The translations under genes and the position numbers were made by a program. Source: Lentisphaeria bacterium (GTDB lineage Bacteria > Verrucomicrobiota > Lentisphaeria > Victivallales > Victivallaceae). Taken from it: a stretch of DNA of 64,000 nt. The notes beneath the pieces are model-generated. The model was given only the letters and a program-made list of their open reading frames with translations. It was not told the DNA's origin and ran no database searches. The stretch is taken from positions 2,294,001-2,358,000 of the forward strand of contig CP091727.1 in the NCBI GenBank assembly GCA_022009855.1, in the 5' to 3' direction. Shown piece by piece: positions 39,005 through 49,781 of the stretch. Numbering within the stretch: position 1 is the first letter of the stretch; every line of letters starts with the position of its first letter.

Positions 39005-40767
39005 TCACCTCGCTTGAAGCCGTTCCGCCATGCGCCGTTCGTGAAAATCCAGCGGGAGCTTTTGCAGCGTCTCGCCGATCCGGTGAGGAATCCCCAATCG
39101 TTCAACGTCCGGGCAACCGTGATCCGGAAGGCGCCGTCCATCCGTTTCATGGTGTCGGCGGTTCCCTTTGAGGCGGGCCATCAGGATCTGGTCCGGATCT
39201 TCCGCGAATTTTCGCAGAATCGCCCCGATTCCGGCGCGCCGCCCGGATGCGCCTGACCGATCCGGAGCAGGGCGCCGATCGCGTGGCTCGCGTACTCGTA
39301 CCGGTGATCCGATTGTTGGTCGAGCAGCACTTGTCCGATCGGCTCGACCGATTCGGCGTCGGCCAGCCGCCCGAGGAAATAGAGCGCCACGTAGCCGCGC
39401 GCATGGTTGTATTTCCGGCTGGTTTCCGGCTGGAAGGGGTCGCGTTGCGCAAACATCCGCCGCAGCAGCGGGAGCACCGCCGGTTCGTTCCGAAGCGCCA
39501 GCGCGAATGCGAGATGCCGTTTGAAGTCGGAGTCCTCCGCTTCGGCAAACCAGCTGAGGAGCATTTCCCGCGGCAGACGGAGTGACGACCACTGCGCGAA
39601 TCCCGGAGTTTTTCCGGCCAGTCGGACCGGACCGCTTCCGCGTCCAGTTTCAGGAACCGGTCGTTTTCCGGAAGCGGCGAGGGGGCAGCGGCAGTCGGGC
39701 GGCCAGCTCCCCATAGGGAACTTCCAGAAGCGCGCAGTTCCGGTTGGCGGCGAGGACCGCCCACTCCGCCGCCGCCTCGCCGATCGTGCCCATCGCGGCG
39801 TTCATCCGCAGCGCATGGCCGAGGTCGTGATCGACGCCCCAGCAGCGGGAGGCGGCCTGCAGGTTCCGGAATCCGCGCGGCACCAGGGCGCGGCGCGGAA
39901 GCGGAAACCAGAGTGCGGTTCCCCACATCGAACAGCCGATCATCCAGTCCTGGAAGAGGGTGCTTTCAAAGGGCATGTCGTTGGCGTGGGTGTCGATGTT
40001 GCTGTACGCATAGCCGACAACTTCGGTGCAGTCGGCGGATCCGGAAAAGAAATCCTCCATCGTGAGCTGCTGTTCCGAAACGATGTGAACTCCTTCCCGG
40101 ATTCCGGGAAGGTCCGACGGGGCGAGCAGTTCCATGCTTTTCGTGTAGTCGTCCGAAAGATGGACCAGAAGGGTTTCAAGCATTCCGGCGCTGAGTTCCT
40201 CCGCCGAAGTCTGGTCGATCCGTCCCGCATCGAAATTGGCCGCGCCGATGGAGCGTTCCCCCCGGCGGCACATGGTGTTGGTGAAGGGCTGGAACTGGCC
40301 GTCCGAGGCGCGGCCTCCGGTCAGTTCGCAACCGGCCAGCCGGCAGAGCGCCGCCTCTCCGGTGGCGTCCAGGGCCTGCCGGATTTCCGCGCTGTAACGG
40401 CGGGTCCCTTCGTACCAGGTGACGCCGGTCACGGCGCCGTCACGCACCTCGACCGCGGTCGGAATTGCGCCGTAACGGATGGTCGCTCCATATCGGAGCG
40501 CCTCTTCTTCAAGGATATATTTTTTGACTTCGGTCCGTCCCCCGCCCAGGTGCCGCCGGCGATCCGTTTTTCGACCATTGCGTCGATTTCGGCCATGAGC
40601 CCGGAGGCCGGCTGCAGGTAGTAGCCGGGGAGGAAGCCGCCGGTGTGAGTGCCGCCGGGATAGGTGTTCTTTTCCAGAACCAGCACGGAAGCGCCGCGCC
40701 GGGCGGCGGCGATGGCCGCGATGGATCCGGCGGTGCCGAATCCGGCAATCAGCAGATCGTATTTCAT
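39005..40767 (-). CDS. FAD-dependent oxidoreductase with C-terminal HEAT-like region (frame breaks)
   Basis: The N-terminus KYDLLIAGFGTAGSIAAIAA holds the GxGxxG dinucleotide fold and VLVLEKNTYPGGTHTGGFLP the FAD-oxidoreductase GG motif, as in the FAD_oxidored (PF12831-like) group. Middle part: VTGVTWYEGTRRYSAEIRQA, LDATGEAALCRLAGCELTGG, VGYAYSNIDTHANDMPFEST, LVPRGFRNLQAASRCWGVDH, DLGHALRMNAAMGTIGEAAA, the conserved end of this family. A helical-repeat tail follows (FKRHLAFALALRNEPAVLPL, RRMFAQ, YVALYFLGRLADAESVEPIG). Breaks near 40510, 40440, 39670 and 39160. About 590 residues. ATGA overlap with the upstream gene. Confidence 0.7.
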
Positions 40768-41464
40768 TTTGCCGCCTCCTTCCAGCCGGCTTCCAGTTCC
40801 GCGACCGGATTGTCGAATCTTCGTTCTGCGAACCGCACCGCGGTCAGCAGCACCGCCGCCTCCCGGAGCGGCGCGGGCCGCGCCTCCCAGAACGCCCGGA
40901 ATTTCCGGCGCGCCTCCGGCCACTCATCCGTTGCGGGGAGCGGCAGCATCACCACCGCTTCCGAATTGGAACGCGGGAGAATTTCCACCTCGCCGAATTT
41001 CGCCGGTCCGGTCGGTTCCGGCGTCTGCAACAGCGCGGTAACGCATCTTTTCCCGTTGTCGAACCGGGGAGCTGCGTCGATCACCCGGTCGCCCCGGACC
41101 TGATGCATCCCTTCGGCGTCGAAGTAGCTGACCGTGTCGCCCTCCACGGAAACCACCCGCGAGTCAAGCTTGAATTTCCAGCCTCCGTCGAGGCAGAGCC
41201 GGGCGAAAACCGGTGCGAACGCCGCGTTGTTCAACGCACCGGCAACGACCGCTTTCCGGTTGCACAGTTCGTCGAGCAGCCGCCGCGCAACCGGGATTTC
41301 CGGCGCGTCCGCCTCCCAGTTGCGGCCGGGATCGAAGGTCAACGCCCAGTTGGCCCCGGGAGAATCTCCGGGTCGAGAATCAGGCTGCCGGGTGTTGCCG
41401 CGGCGATTCCGCAGCCCCGTACCGTCGCCCGGAGCACGATGGCCGGGTAGTGTTCTGCACGCAT
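40764..41464 (-). CDS. Companion of the FAD oxidoreductase, family uncertain (one frame break)
   Basis: ATG at 41464 behind AAAGGAGATTCGC gives MRAEHYPAIVLRATVRGCGI, AAATPGSLILDPEILPG. After a break near 41358 come NWEADAPEIPVARRLLDELC, FAPVFARLCLDGGWKFKLDS and VVSVEGDTVSYFDAEGMHQV, then a conserved-looking GDRVIDAAPRF. The VVSVEGDTVSYFDAEGMHQV, RGDRVIDA pattern is like the substrate half of FAD oxidoreductases, but no GxGxxG is present. About 233 residues. The stop overlaps the start of the FAD protein (ATGA), so the two products are made together and may form a complex. Confidence 0.5.
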
Positions 41465-41666
41465 GCGAATCTCCTTTCTGTGAGAAATGTATCTCCGGAT
41501 ACTATAGATGCTCGTCGGGCCGATGCAAAACGCTGCAACAGTTAGAACAATGAATTTTTACTATGAGCGGCTGTTTTGACAATTGCCCAACATCGTACAA
41601 AGATGCTACTTTGTTCTCCAGATCAAGGGAATAACACCGAAATCTTTAGGATCTGGTTCTGTACTA

Positions 41667-43670
41667 CTACTTCCAGCTCACTGTCTCTATGCAATCGCCA
41701 ATCTTGGCCGTTAGGTGATTGCCGTTGAGATGAAAGTGATCGATGCGCCCTGCAATGGTGACCACCACTTCCGTTCCGGAACCAGACACCGAAAATTTCG
41801 GTTTCGCTCCGTTTTTCCAAGGTATCAGCACTGTCGCAGTGTACCAGTAGAGTGCAGGGTTGGGTGAACTTACCACCAACTCAAAAGCGCTGCCAAATTT
41901 GCTTTCTCCCATGCCTCCGGGCAAATAAGAATAAGATGCATGCAGAATCCCAGGTGCAACGCGGGTGCTTATCGGTTGATCCGAGCCAATCCAAAGCGAG
42001 AGTCCGGCCCGCGGTCGAGTCAACTGCCAGCGGAATCTGTCGAGAGAATCTAGTCGGGCCTTGCCATCGAGATTATTGAAATGCCAATAGGCATCAAAGT
42101 TGAGAGGAGAAAATCCAGCAACGCGATCGAAAATTACAAAATAACCGGGAGCTTTGACATAAACCACAGCTCGTAGCGCAGTCTTGAGCTTGGGCGTATA
42201 ATTACGATATGCTTCGCTAACCAGAAAGCTGCACGATTCACCATCTTGTGTGGCGACGTATTCTGCCACAGGGTAGCCGGGATTGGCGGTATGGCCGATT
42301 TTATGGGGAAATTTCTGATTGCGGTTATTGATGGTAACGCAATTTGAACCGCGAGTAGTCCAATCCCATTGAGCATAGGTTTTTCCCTGATAGCTAGAAT
42401 GCCCAGGGTTCACCAACAGATACTCGCCGTAGGCAGCTAGTGCCACTCCGTTACGATTTGGCCGGTCATGAGAAAAATGAGTCCGTGTTCCGCCACCGGA
42501 AAGCATGGCGAATACCAGTCCGTCCGATTGCCAACCATCCCGGATGTAAGCTTCACCGTTATCGAACACTCGGAAGCACGGCAGTTGTTCAAGTTCTCCC
42601 TCGGGCGGCTGTTTGGTCAACAGCAGTATATGACTGTGTAACCCACTGCATTTCATCGGCACATTGAAGCGTTTCGCCCAAGCGGTCATAATCGGACTTC
42701 CGGTCAGAGCAGCAATCACATAAAGTTGCGGTGAAACGTCGACGAATTGCTGCCCATCCCGGAATTGAATGCGAATGGGTTTACCATTGAAGCGGGAGAA
42801 GACTTGAGAGTAGATCGGATACTCCGTCGATTTGAGCATAACCCCACTGCGGAAAAGCTCGTGACGGAGCGTCTCGGGCATCGCAGCGGCCACCTCCAGC
42901 ATTTTCGTTACGGGATAGAAATAATACTGCGGTCCTTCTCCGTAACTCCCATCTGATTCAAAACTTTGATTGATAAAATCTTTGAGATGCCTGAATGCTT
43001 CATCCGCCGCCGTCCCGTCCCCATTGAATCGAGCTGCCAAATAAACTCCGCCAGCGATGATTGGTGTCCAATTGATAATCCTTTTGGGGCCTTCACTTCT
43101 TCAAGATAAATGAACCCTGGATGAATACCCTTTTCCCTTTAAAGCAGTCTCCAATCGGGTACGTTCTTGGGGTGTAAAAATATCATGAGCTAAATCTAAA
43201 CCGGGAACTAGACGAATCATCATTTCACCGGTTTGCAATGCGGCACGATTGCGGGAAACATGCGAATTACGAGTAGAATGCAACCAGAAATCCAACGGCA
43301 TATCGGCAACTTTCAACGCTAGGTCATGGATGATTTGTCCCAGTTCTGAGTTACCGGTCAGGAAATAAACCAAGCCGGGATCGCGCATATTAACACTGAA
43401 AATGTATTCCCGATAATTTTGATTTGGAGGAAAGTCACGAAGCCGCATGAACTCCTGGATTCTAGCGACCGCATTTCTGAACTGCTGCTGTCCTTCCGAA
43501 GTTTCTGCGTAATATCGTGCAACCTGCTTCAACTCCGCCTCGGAATAGAGGCGGGAGTCCATCGCAATTCGGTCGGCATGATCGAGGTTGATTACAAACG
43601 GATCAGCGGCAATACCAACTGCCGACAAATGTAGGGCTATGATCGAAAAAAACAACAGTAACTTTTGCAT
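41667..43670 (-). CDS. Secreted heparinase II/III-family protein, putative polysaccharide lyase (two frame breaks)
   Basis: Signal peptide MQKLLLFFSIIALHLSAVGI. A helical toroid region (YSEAELKQVARYYAETSEGQ, NYREYIFSVNMRDPGLVYFL, FQSF/FESDGSYGEGPQYYFY) carries the SDGSYGEGPQYY pattern of alginate/heparinase lyases. The beta domain of heparinase II/III follows: CFRVFDNGEAYIRDG, THFSHDRPNRNGVALAAYGE, VNPGHSSYQGKTYAQWDWTT, RGSNCVTINNRNQ, with VVYVKAPGYFVIFDRV. Breaks near 43130 and 43040. About 667 residues. GC content is clearly lower than in neighbouring genes, a sign of transfer. It follows pseudopilin 3 by 176 bp. Confidence 0.82.
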
Positions 43671-43846
43671 CTTATATTATCCTCCTTATCTTGAGTTTTG
43701 TTGCATGAATATGCTGCATAAAAAGAAGAGCGGGCGGTATAAAGAACTCTCAAATGAAATCTGCATTTTTTGACTGCTTCTACGTAATGCCGCCCTTGAA
43801 AAAGGGGTGCATTACAAAACAACTATCACTGTCATTTTCATTTCCT

Positions 43847-44635
43847 TTAATATCCATATCGTTGATACGCATAATTCTCCGAGATATTCCGGAACGGAAA
43901 GAAAGCGCGTATATTCAACTTATTGTTTACCTTATAGGACTTGACATTGCCGTCGAGATGAAGTGTATTGACACCATTGAAATGGCGCGCCGCTGGATTT
44001 CCCTGGTAGGAGCTGGTATAATCTGTCCTGAAACGGTAATACCCATATTCCTCGTTATCGTCAAAGGACATTTCGGAAGATTTACTTTTGAATGCATCCA
44101 CCAGAAGCATTTTCAAGCTTGGCGATTTGAGTAAAACCATTTTCACAGAGGTGTAATCGGCATGATTCACCCGCAACCAGCAATTCATCGCATAAAACGG
44201 ATAGTTTCTCCACCAAGTAGCACTCTTTGTAGAATCTCCTCCCACATCTTCAACTTTTACGGTTCCTGTCAGATCTACGGGGTAATATGTGGACGGACAA
44301 TAAAAAGAGCGATTGTTGACATAATTTCCGGAGGTATGATTCAAGCCGCTCGAATACGTGCCTGATGCTGTGCTCTTATTGGGGCCCATTAACAAGAAAC
44401 TCCACGTGGCATATCTTGTTTCAGGAGGAACCAGCCAATCATCGTAATCAATACCATATTGTGCAAATCCGAGACCGAGTTGTTTCAAATTGTTAATGCA
44501 AGTGGTAGTGCGAGCACGTTCCCGTGCTTTGTTAAGAGCAGGAAGCAAGATTGAAACCAATATCGCAATGATCGAAATCATAACTAGGAGTTCAATTAAA
44601 GTAAAAAATGCCGTCTGGTTTCCTGTTTCGTCCAT
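43847..44635 (-). CDS. Pseudopilin-like protein 3
   Basis: Intact 262 residues: MDETGNQTAFFTLIELLVMI with a Phe, not Gly, before the FTLIE motif; then SIIAILVSILLPALNKARER, ARTTTCINNLKQLGLGFAQY and a C-terminal ARHFNGVNTLHLDGNVKSYK (H-X9-DG-like, with DGN). Like the heparinase gene downstream it is AT-richer than the region average. It lies between an ADP-ribosylglycohydrolase-like gene (59 bp upstream) and the heparinase gene. Confidence 0.86.
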   Translation of the reverse strand: MDETGNQTAFFTLIELLVMISIIAILVSILLPALNKARERARTTTCINNLKQLGLGFAQYGIDYDDWLVPPETRYATWSFLLMGPNKSTASGTYSSGLNHTSGNYVNNRSFYCPSTYYPVDLTGTVKVEDVGGDSTKSATWWRNYPFYAMNCWLRVNHADYTSVKMVLLKSPSLKMLLVDAFKSKSSEMSFDDNEEYGYYRFRTDYTSSYQGNPAARHFNGVNTLHLDGNVKSYKVNNKLNIRAFFPFRNISENYAYQRYGY

Positions 44636-44694
44636 GTCGCGTCATCATACTGATTCCTTTCTTTGAACATCGGTTTGATTCTCACATCTTGCGG

Positions 44695-46244
44695 TCAACG
44701 GCAACTGAATGCATCCGGCAGGAAGGCGGACTCTTCCGGGGTGCCGATTCCCATGCCGTACCGGATGAAACGATCCCCTGCGCAGGGAACGAAGCTGATC
44801 AGCAATTCATGCTCCCCGCGCTTCAGAAACTGATAACGCTTGATCTGATTGAGCGGTGCTCCGGCGATGTAAGGGTTGAAAATCTGGCAGCTCAACGCCG
44901 CCTTGCCCGGGAAATTGCCTTCCGGTTCCGGTCCGAGGAAGGGACGCATTCGGCCGAACAGCATGTCCCGGGCGTCGTGAAGCGGTGTCTGCCGGTTCCA
45001 GTCCGGGTCGAGGTAGACGTGATTGGTGGTGGGGGAGTTGAACAGAATGTGATACTCCCCGTCGTGTTCCACGCGGAAGCGGAGCCGAAGCAGAAGCTGC
45101 CGGGCTTCTCCGAAGCGCTCGATGTCGATCCTGCCGTATTTCCCCGGCAGCCGCAGCGGCTCCCAGCGGTGTCCCTGCAGAGGAATCAGCCACCACTCCC
45201 GCGCATGGCGTACCGCGATTTCCGCCGGAATCTCCAGCAGCTGAGGCTCCGGCCGGGGCGCAGGTTCCGGCAGACGGCCCTCCTTCAGCCGGCTGCGCAG
45301 ACGCAGAACGGCATCCGTGAGCTCGTCGAGCGTGTCCGGTGGTGTGATGCCGGGGAAACATTCCGGCCGGATCACCACGGTTCTGCCGATCGGTTTGAGC
45401 CAGGCGTCCGAGATCGATTCCGGAGCGATGATGCCGCAGACCGCCCCTGCCGTCGCCGCCGTGCAGTCGGTATCCATGCCGCAGTTGACCGCGGTGCAGA
45501 TGGTCTTGCCGAAGTCGCCTCCGCCGGCCAGCAGAGCCAGCACGGTGATCGGCACATTCGGCAGAACGCAGGAGACAAACTCGGTTGCGCAGGCGTCGCA
45601 GAGCCGGTTTCTCACCGTCAACCAATCCCCGCTCTCCCGCCACCAGCGGCAGACCTGACGGATGAAACCGGCGACGGCGGATTCCTCAGGAATGCGGGAC
45701 AATGCTTCCCGGATCAAGGTGTCGAGATCCGACTCGACAAAGGCGAGAGATTCCAGCGCGGCGAAGAACACCTCCGCATGGATCCCCTCTCCGGCGTGGT
45801 CGATGCAGCCGTCTTCCCGGGCGTAAATGGAGGCGCGGTCGGGTTCTCCGGGGGCGAGACAGGCCCACAGTTCACTGCGGATCGCCGCGCCCATGCCGTC
45901 GACGAAATGATTTTCCAGCAACCCGGACCAGGGAGGGCGGATTCCCCGGCGGAGATTGCAGAGTGCGACTCCGTATTCCTGCACATGGAAATTCATATGT
46001 TGAAGCCAGAGATCCGCGAGAAGCTCCCGGTTGACCACCGGCTCCTTCATCCGGGAGAGACCATCCAGATACATCACCTGCAGTTCAAGATCGTCATTGG
46101 GAAGCGCCTGGTCGGGCATCGGGTCGTACCAGGTGAGGGCGTGGGTACGAGGATCCGACTCCCACGGAGTGCCGAGAACGCCGCCGACTGTTTTTCCCAG
46201 CCAGCAGCCCAGTATCTTTTTCGAATTTCGTCTTGGTGCTGCAT
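44695..46244 (-). CDS. ADP-ribosylglycohydrolase-like protein with extra C-terminal domain (one frame break)
   Basis: ATG at 46244 behind AAAGGA. Correcting an A run near 46220 gives KILGCWLGKTVGGVLGTPWE, the start signature of ADP-ribosylglycohydrolase-fold proteins. Metal-site motifs follow: LPNDDLELQVMYLDGL and GMDTDCTAATAGAVCGIIAP (Asp-Thr-Asp-x-Thr/Cys-Ala-Ala). About 210 C-terminal residues (from RHAREWWLIPLQGHRWEPLR) are beta-rich and not part of the classic fold. About 515 residues, no signal peptide. Such proteins in carbohydrate clusters may act on glycosidic bonds other than ADP-ribose. First gene of the cassette with pseudopilin 3 and the heparinase-like gene. Confidence 0.8.
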
Positions 46245-46426
46245 AAAAAATCCTTTTGAAATTGGAAGGTCGGCGTCATGTTTTTTTTGCGTTTCGGCCG
46301 GTTAATTCCCTCGTTTGAACTGTGAAATCTGTTTTACTTTCTTTTAATTATACCGGAATAGAACCTTTTTGTAAATATTGTTTTATCTTGTTTTTTATAT
46401 TTTTGTCCTGCATCGGCGATCTGGAA

Positions 46427-46455
46427 TTGACAAAGAATCTCCCGCAGTGTATTTA
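46427..46455 (+). promoter_or_regulatory. Promoter of the AraC gene at 46498
   Basis: Exact TTGACA (46427-46432), 17 bp spacer, TATTTA (46450-46455, four of six matches), 43 bp before the start codon. Confidence 0.6.
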
Positions 46456-46497
46456 TATGGGGCAGGTGTTGGAAGGGAAAATCACAGGACGGCACAG

Positions 46498-47371
46498 ATG
46501 GCAACATTGTTTTCACAGGTGGAGAAGTTGGCGCAAGCCAGAGAGATCCCCCATATGTCCCGCATGCCGTTCAAGATGGAAAGTCCGGCAATCGGCGACG
46601 ATCTCATCGTCGGTCACACGACCGGATTGCCGGAGGGGGAGTATTCCTGGTGGGGAAACCGTCCGGACGACTGGAGTCTGCTGGCTGCGTCGAGAGGGGT
46701 GGGGAGGTTATCTTTTCGTCGGGCGTTCTTCCGTTGCACCGAGGCGAACTGGTGCTGATTTCACCCGGCCATCCGCACCTGTTCCGCTGCAGGCAATGGG
46801 AGCTGTTGTGGGTGCACTTTCTGATGGAAGAGGAGCAAAAGAGGTCCTTTCCTGGAATGAAGTTCTGCCCGGCATCTTCCACGCTTCTCCGGGCCCGACG
46901 GAGTTCCGCCGGGCGTTGCGTTCGCTCCTTGAGATGCATCGGCTCTACCTTGCCCGCCGGAGGAACTGGTATCCGCTCGCCCGCAACCTGCTGGACGGCG
47001 TCCTGATCCGGGGAGGGGCAGGGGAGGACGGAGAAAGTACGGTTCCCATGCTGCTGTGGCAGGCGCAGGAGCGACTGCGGAATCTTTCCGAGCCGGTGGA
47101 TATTGACCGACTGGCCGAGGAGAGCGGGATGTCTCGCGCGGTCTTCTATCTCCGGTTCAAGGAGGCGGTGGGAGTTTCGCCGCGCCGGTATCGGGAAAAT
47201 TATGCGATGCATTGCGCCTGGCAACTGCTGGAAAACACCGATCTTTCGATTTCCGATATCGCCCGGAAGGTGGGGATGCAAAACATCTACTATTTTTCCA
47301 CCCGCTTCCGCAAGTGTTGCGGCGTCTCTCCGTCAAGCTGGCGCGCACGGAATAAGAGGCCGCAGGAATGA
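46498..47371 (+). CDS. AraC-family transcriptional regulator (two frame breaks)
   Basis: Starts MATLFSQVEKLAQAREIPHM. The sensor half reads SPAIGDDLIVGHTTGLPEGE, then LPLHRGELVLISPGHPHLFR, a cupin-type segment, and LWVHFLMEEEQ after breaks near 46700 and 46840. The DNA-binding half is intact: LSEPVDIDRLAEESGMSRAV, FYLRFKEAVGVSPRRYRENY, LLENTDLSISDIARKVGMQN, IYYFSTRFRKCCGVSPSSWR. About 290 residues. Divergent from the ADP-ribosylglycohydrolase-pseudopilin-heparinase cassette (253 bp gap), its probable target. Confidence 0.82.
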
Positions 47372-47496
47372 CTCGCAATTCCCGGGAGGGATTGTCGCTG
47401 CAACTCATCGTGGCAGGAGCTGCTTCCGGAGTGATCTATCTTGTCGGGCCGGAGAGGATTTCGATTCCGTAACCACCAGAACGGCTGCAGTGAAAA

Positions 47497-48368
47497 CTAT
47501 TGCTTGAGATAGATGCCGATGTTCGAGCCGACCGGGCGCTGGTACCCGCTTTCGGTGTGGCGGTTGACGGTGACCGGAGTCTGTTTCGCCTCGTCCCAGT
47601 AGCAGAGGGTGGCGGAGCCGCCGCCATCCATGTTGATCGCATCGGCCGCTCCGGCATCGCGCAGCATGGTTGCAAGTTCCCTTCCGGTGGCGCCGAGACT
47701 CCACCCCTTCTGGCGGCCGTCAACCGTGAGGATATAGAAATAGTGGCGGTCCTTCGAAAGGCCGTAGGCGATACGGGGCATCGGGTCTTTTCGTAATTTC
47801 TCCCGGCTAGAATTTCGCCGTTGCGCAGGATGATGGCAAATCCGCTGGCCGCAACCCGGATCTTCGAATACTCCTGTTCCGGAACCGATTCGACAATGTC
47901 GACCCTGCCGTCGCGGTCGACGCGGAACACCGCACGGTGCGGACGGCGGTCGCAGATCACCTCGCCGTCAAGAATCCCCAGTCCGGCGGGATTGGCGTAC
48001 TTATGGGTGAAGGGCTTCTGCCACGGCGACCACGGCGCGGAATTGGCGGCGACGATCATGTTGAGTCCCTGTTTCCGGCAGTTGAGCATGAAGTCCCGGG
48101 TGCGGATCCGCTTCGTTCGGATGATTCCCTTCGGGTAGTCGGGCATTGGCTTGCCCCAGTCGGGATCCCGGGCGGTGCCGGTGAAGGTCAGCCCCGGCGT
48201 CCTAAGATCGATCCGCATGAGGTTGATCTTCTCCAGCCTCGGTTCGGAAAGTTCGAACTTCAACAGCAGCGCGCCGGTCTGAACCGGTTTCGCTTTGCTC
48301 CAGTCCACCTCCAGCGCAAAAAGCGAACAGGCCGTGAGCAGCAACAGGGTGAAAAGAAGATGTTTCAT
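47497..48368 (-). CDS. Secreted phosphodiester glycosidase (NAGPA/DUF2233) family protein (one frame break)
   Basis: Signal peptide MKHLLFTLLLLTACSLFA. The mature part has INLMRIDLRTPGLTFTGTAR, NMIVAANSAPWSPWQKP, GLGILDGEVICDRRPHRAVF and VAASGFAIILRNGEIL. After a break near 47790 come PRIAYGLSKDRHYFYILTVD, GRQKGWSLGATGRELATML and DAINMDGGGSATLCY, the Asp-Gly-Gly-Gly motif of the NAGPA domain; it ends SNIGIYLKQ. The family removes or rearranges phosphate- or sugar-linked groups on glycans. About 290 residues. Divergent from the GntR-LacI gene. Confidence 0.85.
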
Positions 48369-48574
48369 CGCGATGTTCCTCCGGGCAAAAAGTTTTCGAC
48401 TGGAGATAGTATACCATGCCGGAGGCGGAATATCCACTTCCCCGGCGGCGAAATCCGGATTTTTTCGCTCCGCAGTGGAGAAAGAGCCGATTCCCGGGGC
48501 CGGGAAAGAAGCGTTCCGATTCCGGAACGGGCCGCCGTGCTCCAAAAAAGTCTGTTTTTTTCTGTGATTACCTC

Positions 48575-48612
48575 TTGACATTTTTCTGATTCTAATACAT
48601 AATATATTAGAA
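48575..48612 (+). promoter_or_regulatory. Promoter and operator of the GntR-LacI gene
   Basis: TTGACA (48575-48580), 17 bp, CATAAT (48598-48603). An 8-bp perfect inverted repeat TTCTAATA / TATTAGAA (48590-48597, 48605-48612) with a 7-bp centre straddles the -10 box, which fits autorepression by the GntR protein encoded 24 bp downstream. Confidence 0.72.
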
Positions 48613-48635
48613 AATTTAAAAATGAGAGTGGAAAA

Positions 48636-49703
48636 ATGCGGAACGAAGAGATTATCCTTGATCTGAGACGGCGGATTGTTTCCGGGGAGTTTTCACCGGG
48701 GAATGCGTTGCCGCGGCGGCATGAGCTGCTCGCCAGTTATCAGGCGAGCAACGAGACGGTGCAGCGGGCGGTGAACCAGCTTGCGCAGGAAGGGTTCATC
48801 AGTTCGCGTGGCTCGAAGGGGATGTTTGTCTCCGACAACCCGCCGAATCTCTTCCGCTTCGGGGTGGTGCTGCCGCCCAACCACCATGAGATGGAGGCAA
48901 ACGGCGATACCCGCTGGAGCGCTCTGGAGCGGGCGATCCGTGAGATCTCGACGGAACACCCGGAATATTCGTTTGTCCTGTATCATATCGATCGTTACAG
49001 CGATCCCGACCTGCCGGAATTCCGGCGTCTGGTGGAGAACCTGGAACTTGGATTGATCGCCGGAGTGATCTTCTCTTCTCCGGTAAACCCCGAACTTCTG
49101 CTGCGCGTGAGGCAGTTCCGGGTCGTGCTCCATTCTCCGGCCAGTGTGGATGTGATTCCCGCCGTCGTGATGCGGCACGATCATCTGATGCTTGCCCGGA
49201 TGGCGGTGGAACGGCTGCTACAGCGGGGCGCGTCGCGAGTGGCGATCCTGCTGGCGGCCCGGACTGCGGAGACCACCATTGCGGAGGTCGAGCAGTGCGT
49301 CCGGGAGAGCGGCGTCGTCTGCCGTCCGGAGTGGGTTCACGGCATCCACCACCTGCCGGAAGGAGTGTGGGAGGCCTCCCGGCTGATCCGGCTGCTCTTT
49401 GCTCCGGCGCAGCCGGAGCGCCCCGACGGTTTGATCGTGTTCAATGAAAACCTGCTGTTTCCTGCACTTTCCGGTCTGCGGGAGTGCGGCATTGTTCCGG
49501 GGCGGGAGGTACAGATCGTCAGCCATTGCAACATTCCGCTGACGCGGGCACTGCCGGAAGGGTTCAGCTACGTCGGTTTCAACGCCGAATCGCTGCTGCT
49601 TCACAGCATCGACCGGTTGAGACAGCCCCGTGTCGAGGTGCCCGAGGTGGAGTTCATCCATCCGGAATATGTCTCTCCGTCAATCGGAATGTCCTCTTTC
49701 TGA
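48636..49703 (+). CDS. GntR-LacI type transcriptional regulator
   Basis: Intact 355 residues. The GntR winged helix (MRNEEIILDLRRRIVSGEFS, NALPRRHELLASYQASNETV, QRAVNQLAQEGFISSRGSKG) is followed by a LacI/periplasmic-binding-like sugar sensor (FRFGVVLPPNHHEMEANGDT, GLIAGVIFSSPVNPELLLRV, ASRVAILLAARTAETTIAEV, DGLIVFNENLLFPALSGLRE, VQIVSHCNIPLTRALP). Its promoter carries a perfect inverted repeat. It is the first gene of a plus-strand group with a GH39-type enzyme, pseudopilin 4 and another glycoside hydrolase, and is their likely regulator. Confidence 0.92.
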   Translation: MRNEEIILDLRRRIVSGEFSPGNALPRRHELLASYQASNETVQRAVNQLAQEGFISSRGSKGMFVSDNPPNLFRFGVVLPPNHHEMEANGDTRWSALERAIREISTEHPEYSFVLYHIDRYSDPDLPEFRRLVENLELGLIAGVIFSSPVNPELLLRVRQFRVVLHSPASVDVIPAVVMRHDHLMLARMAVERLLQRGASRVAILLAARTAETTIAEVEQCVRESGVVCRPEWVHGIHHLPEGVWEASRLIRLLFAPAQPERPDGLIVFNENLLFPALSGLRECGIVPGREVQIVSHCNIPLTRALPEGFSYVGFNAESLLLHSIDRLRQPRVEVPEVEFIHPEYVSPSIGMSSF

Positions 49704-49781
49704 ACGGCCGGAATGAGGAGGGCCGGGAGAATTTATCCGGATTGTCAGAGAAACAGAAGAGAGAGGGAAGAGCGCTGCAAG

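Noticed and set aside
41465..41666. Possible small gene in the 202-bp gap between the FAD-oxidoreductase companion and the heparinase gene
   Set aside because: No start with a ribosome binding site and no protein-like frame; only weak promoter-like hexamers (TTGCAT-16-TATAGT on the minus strand).
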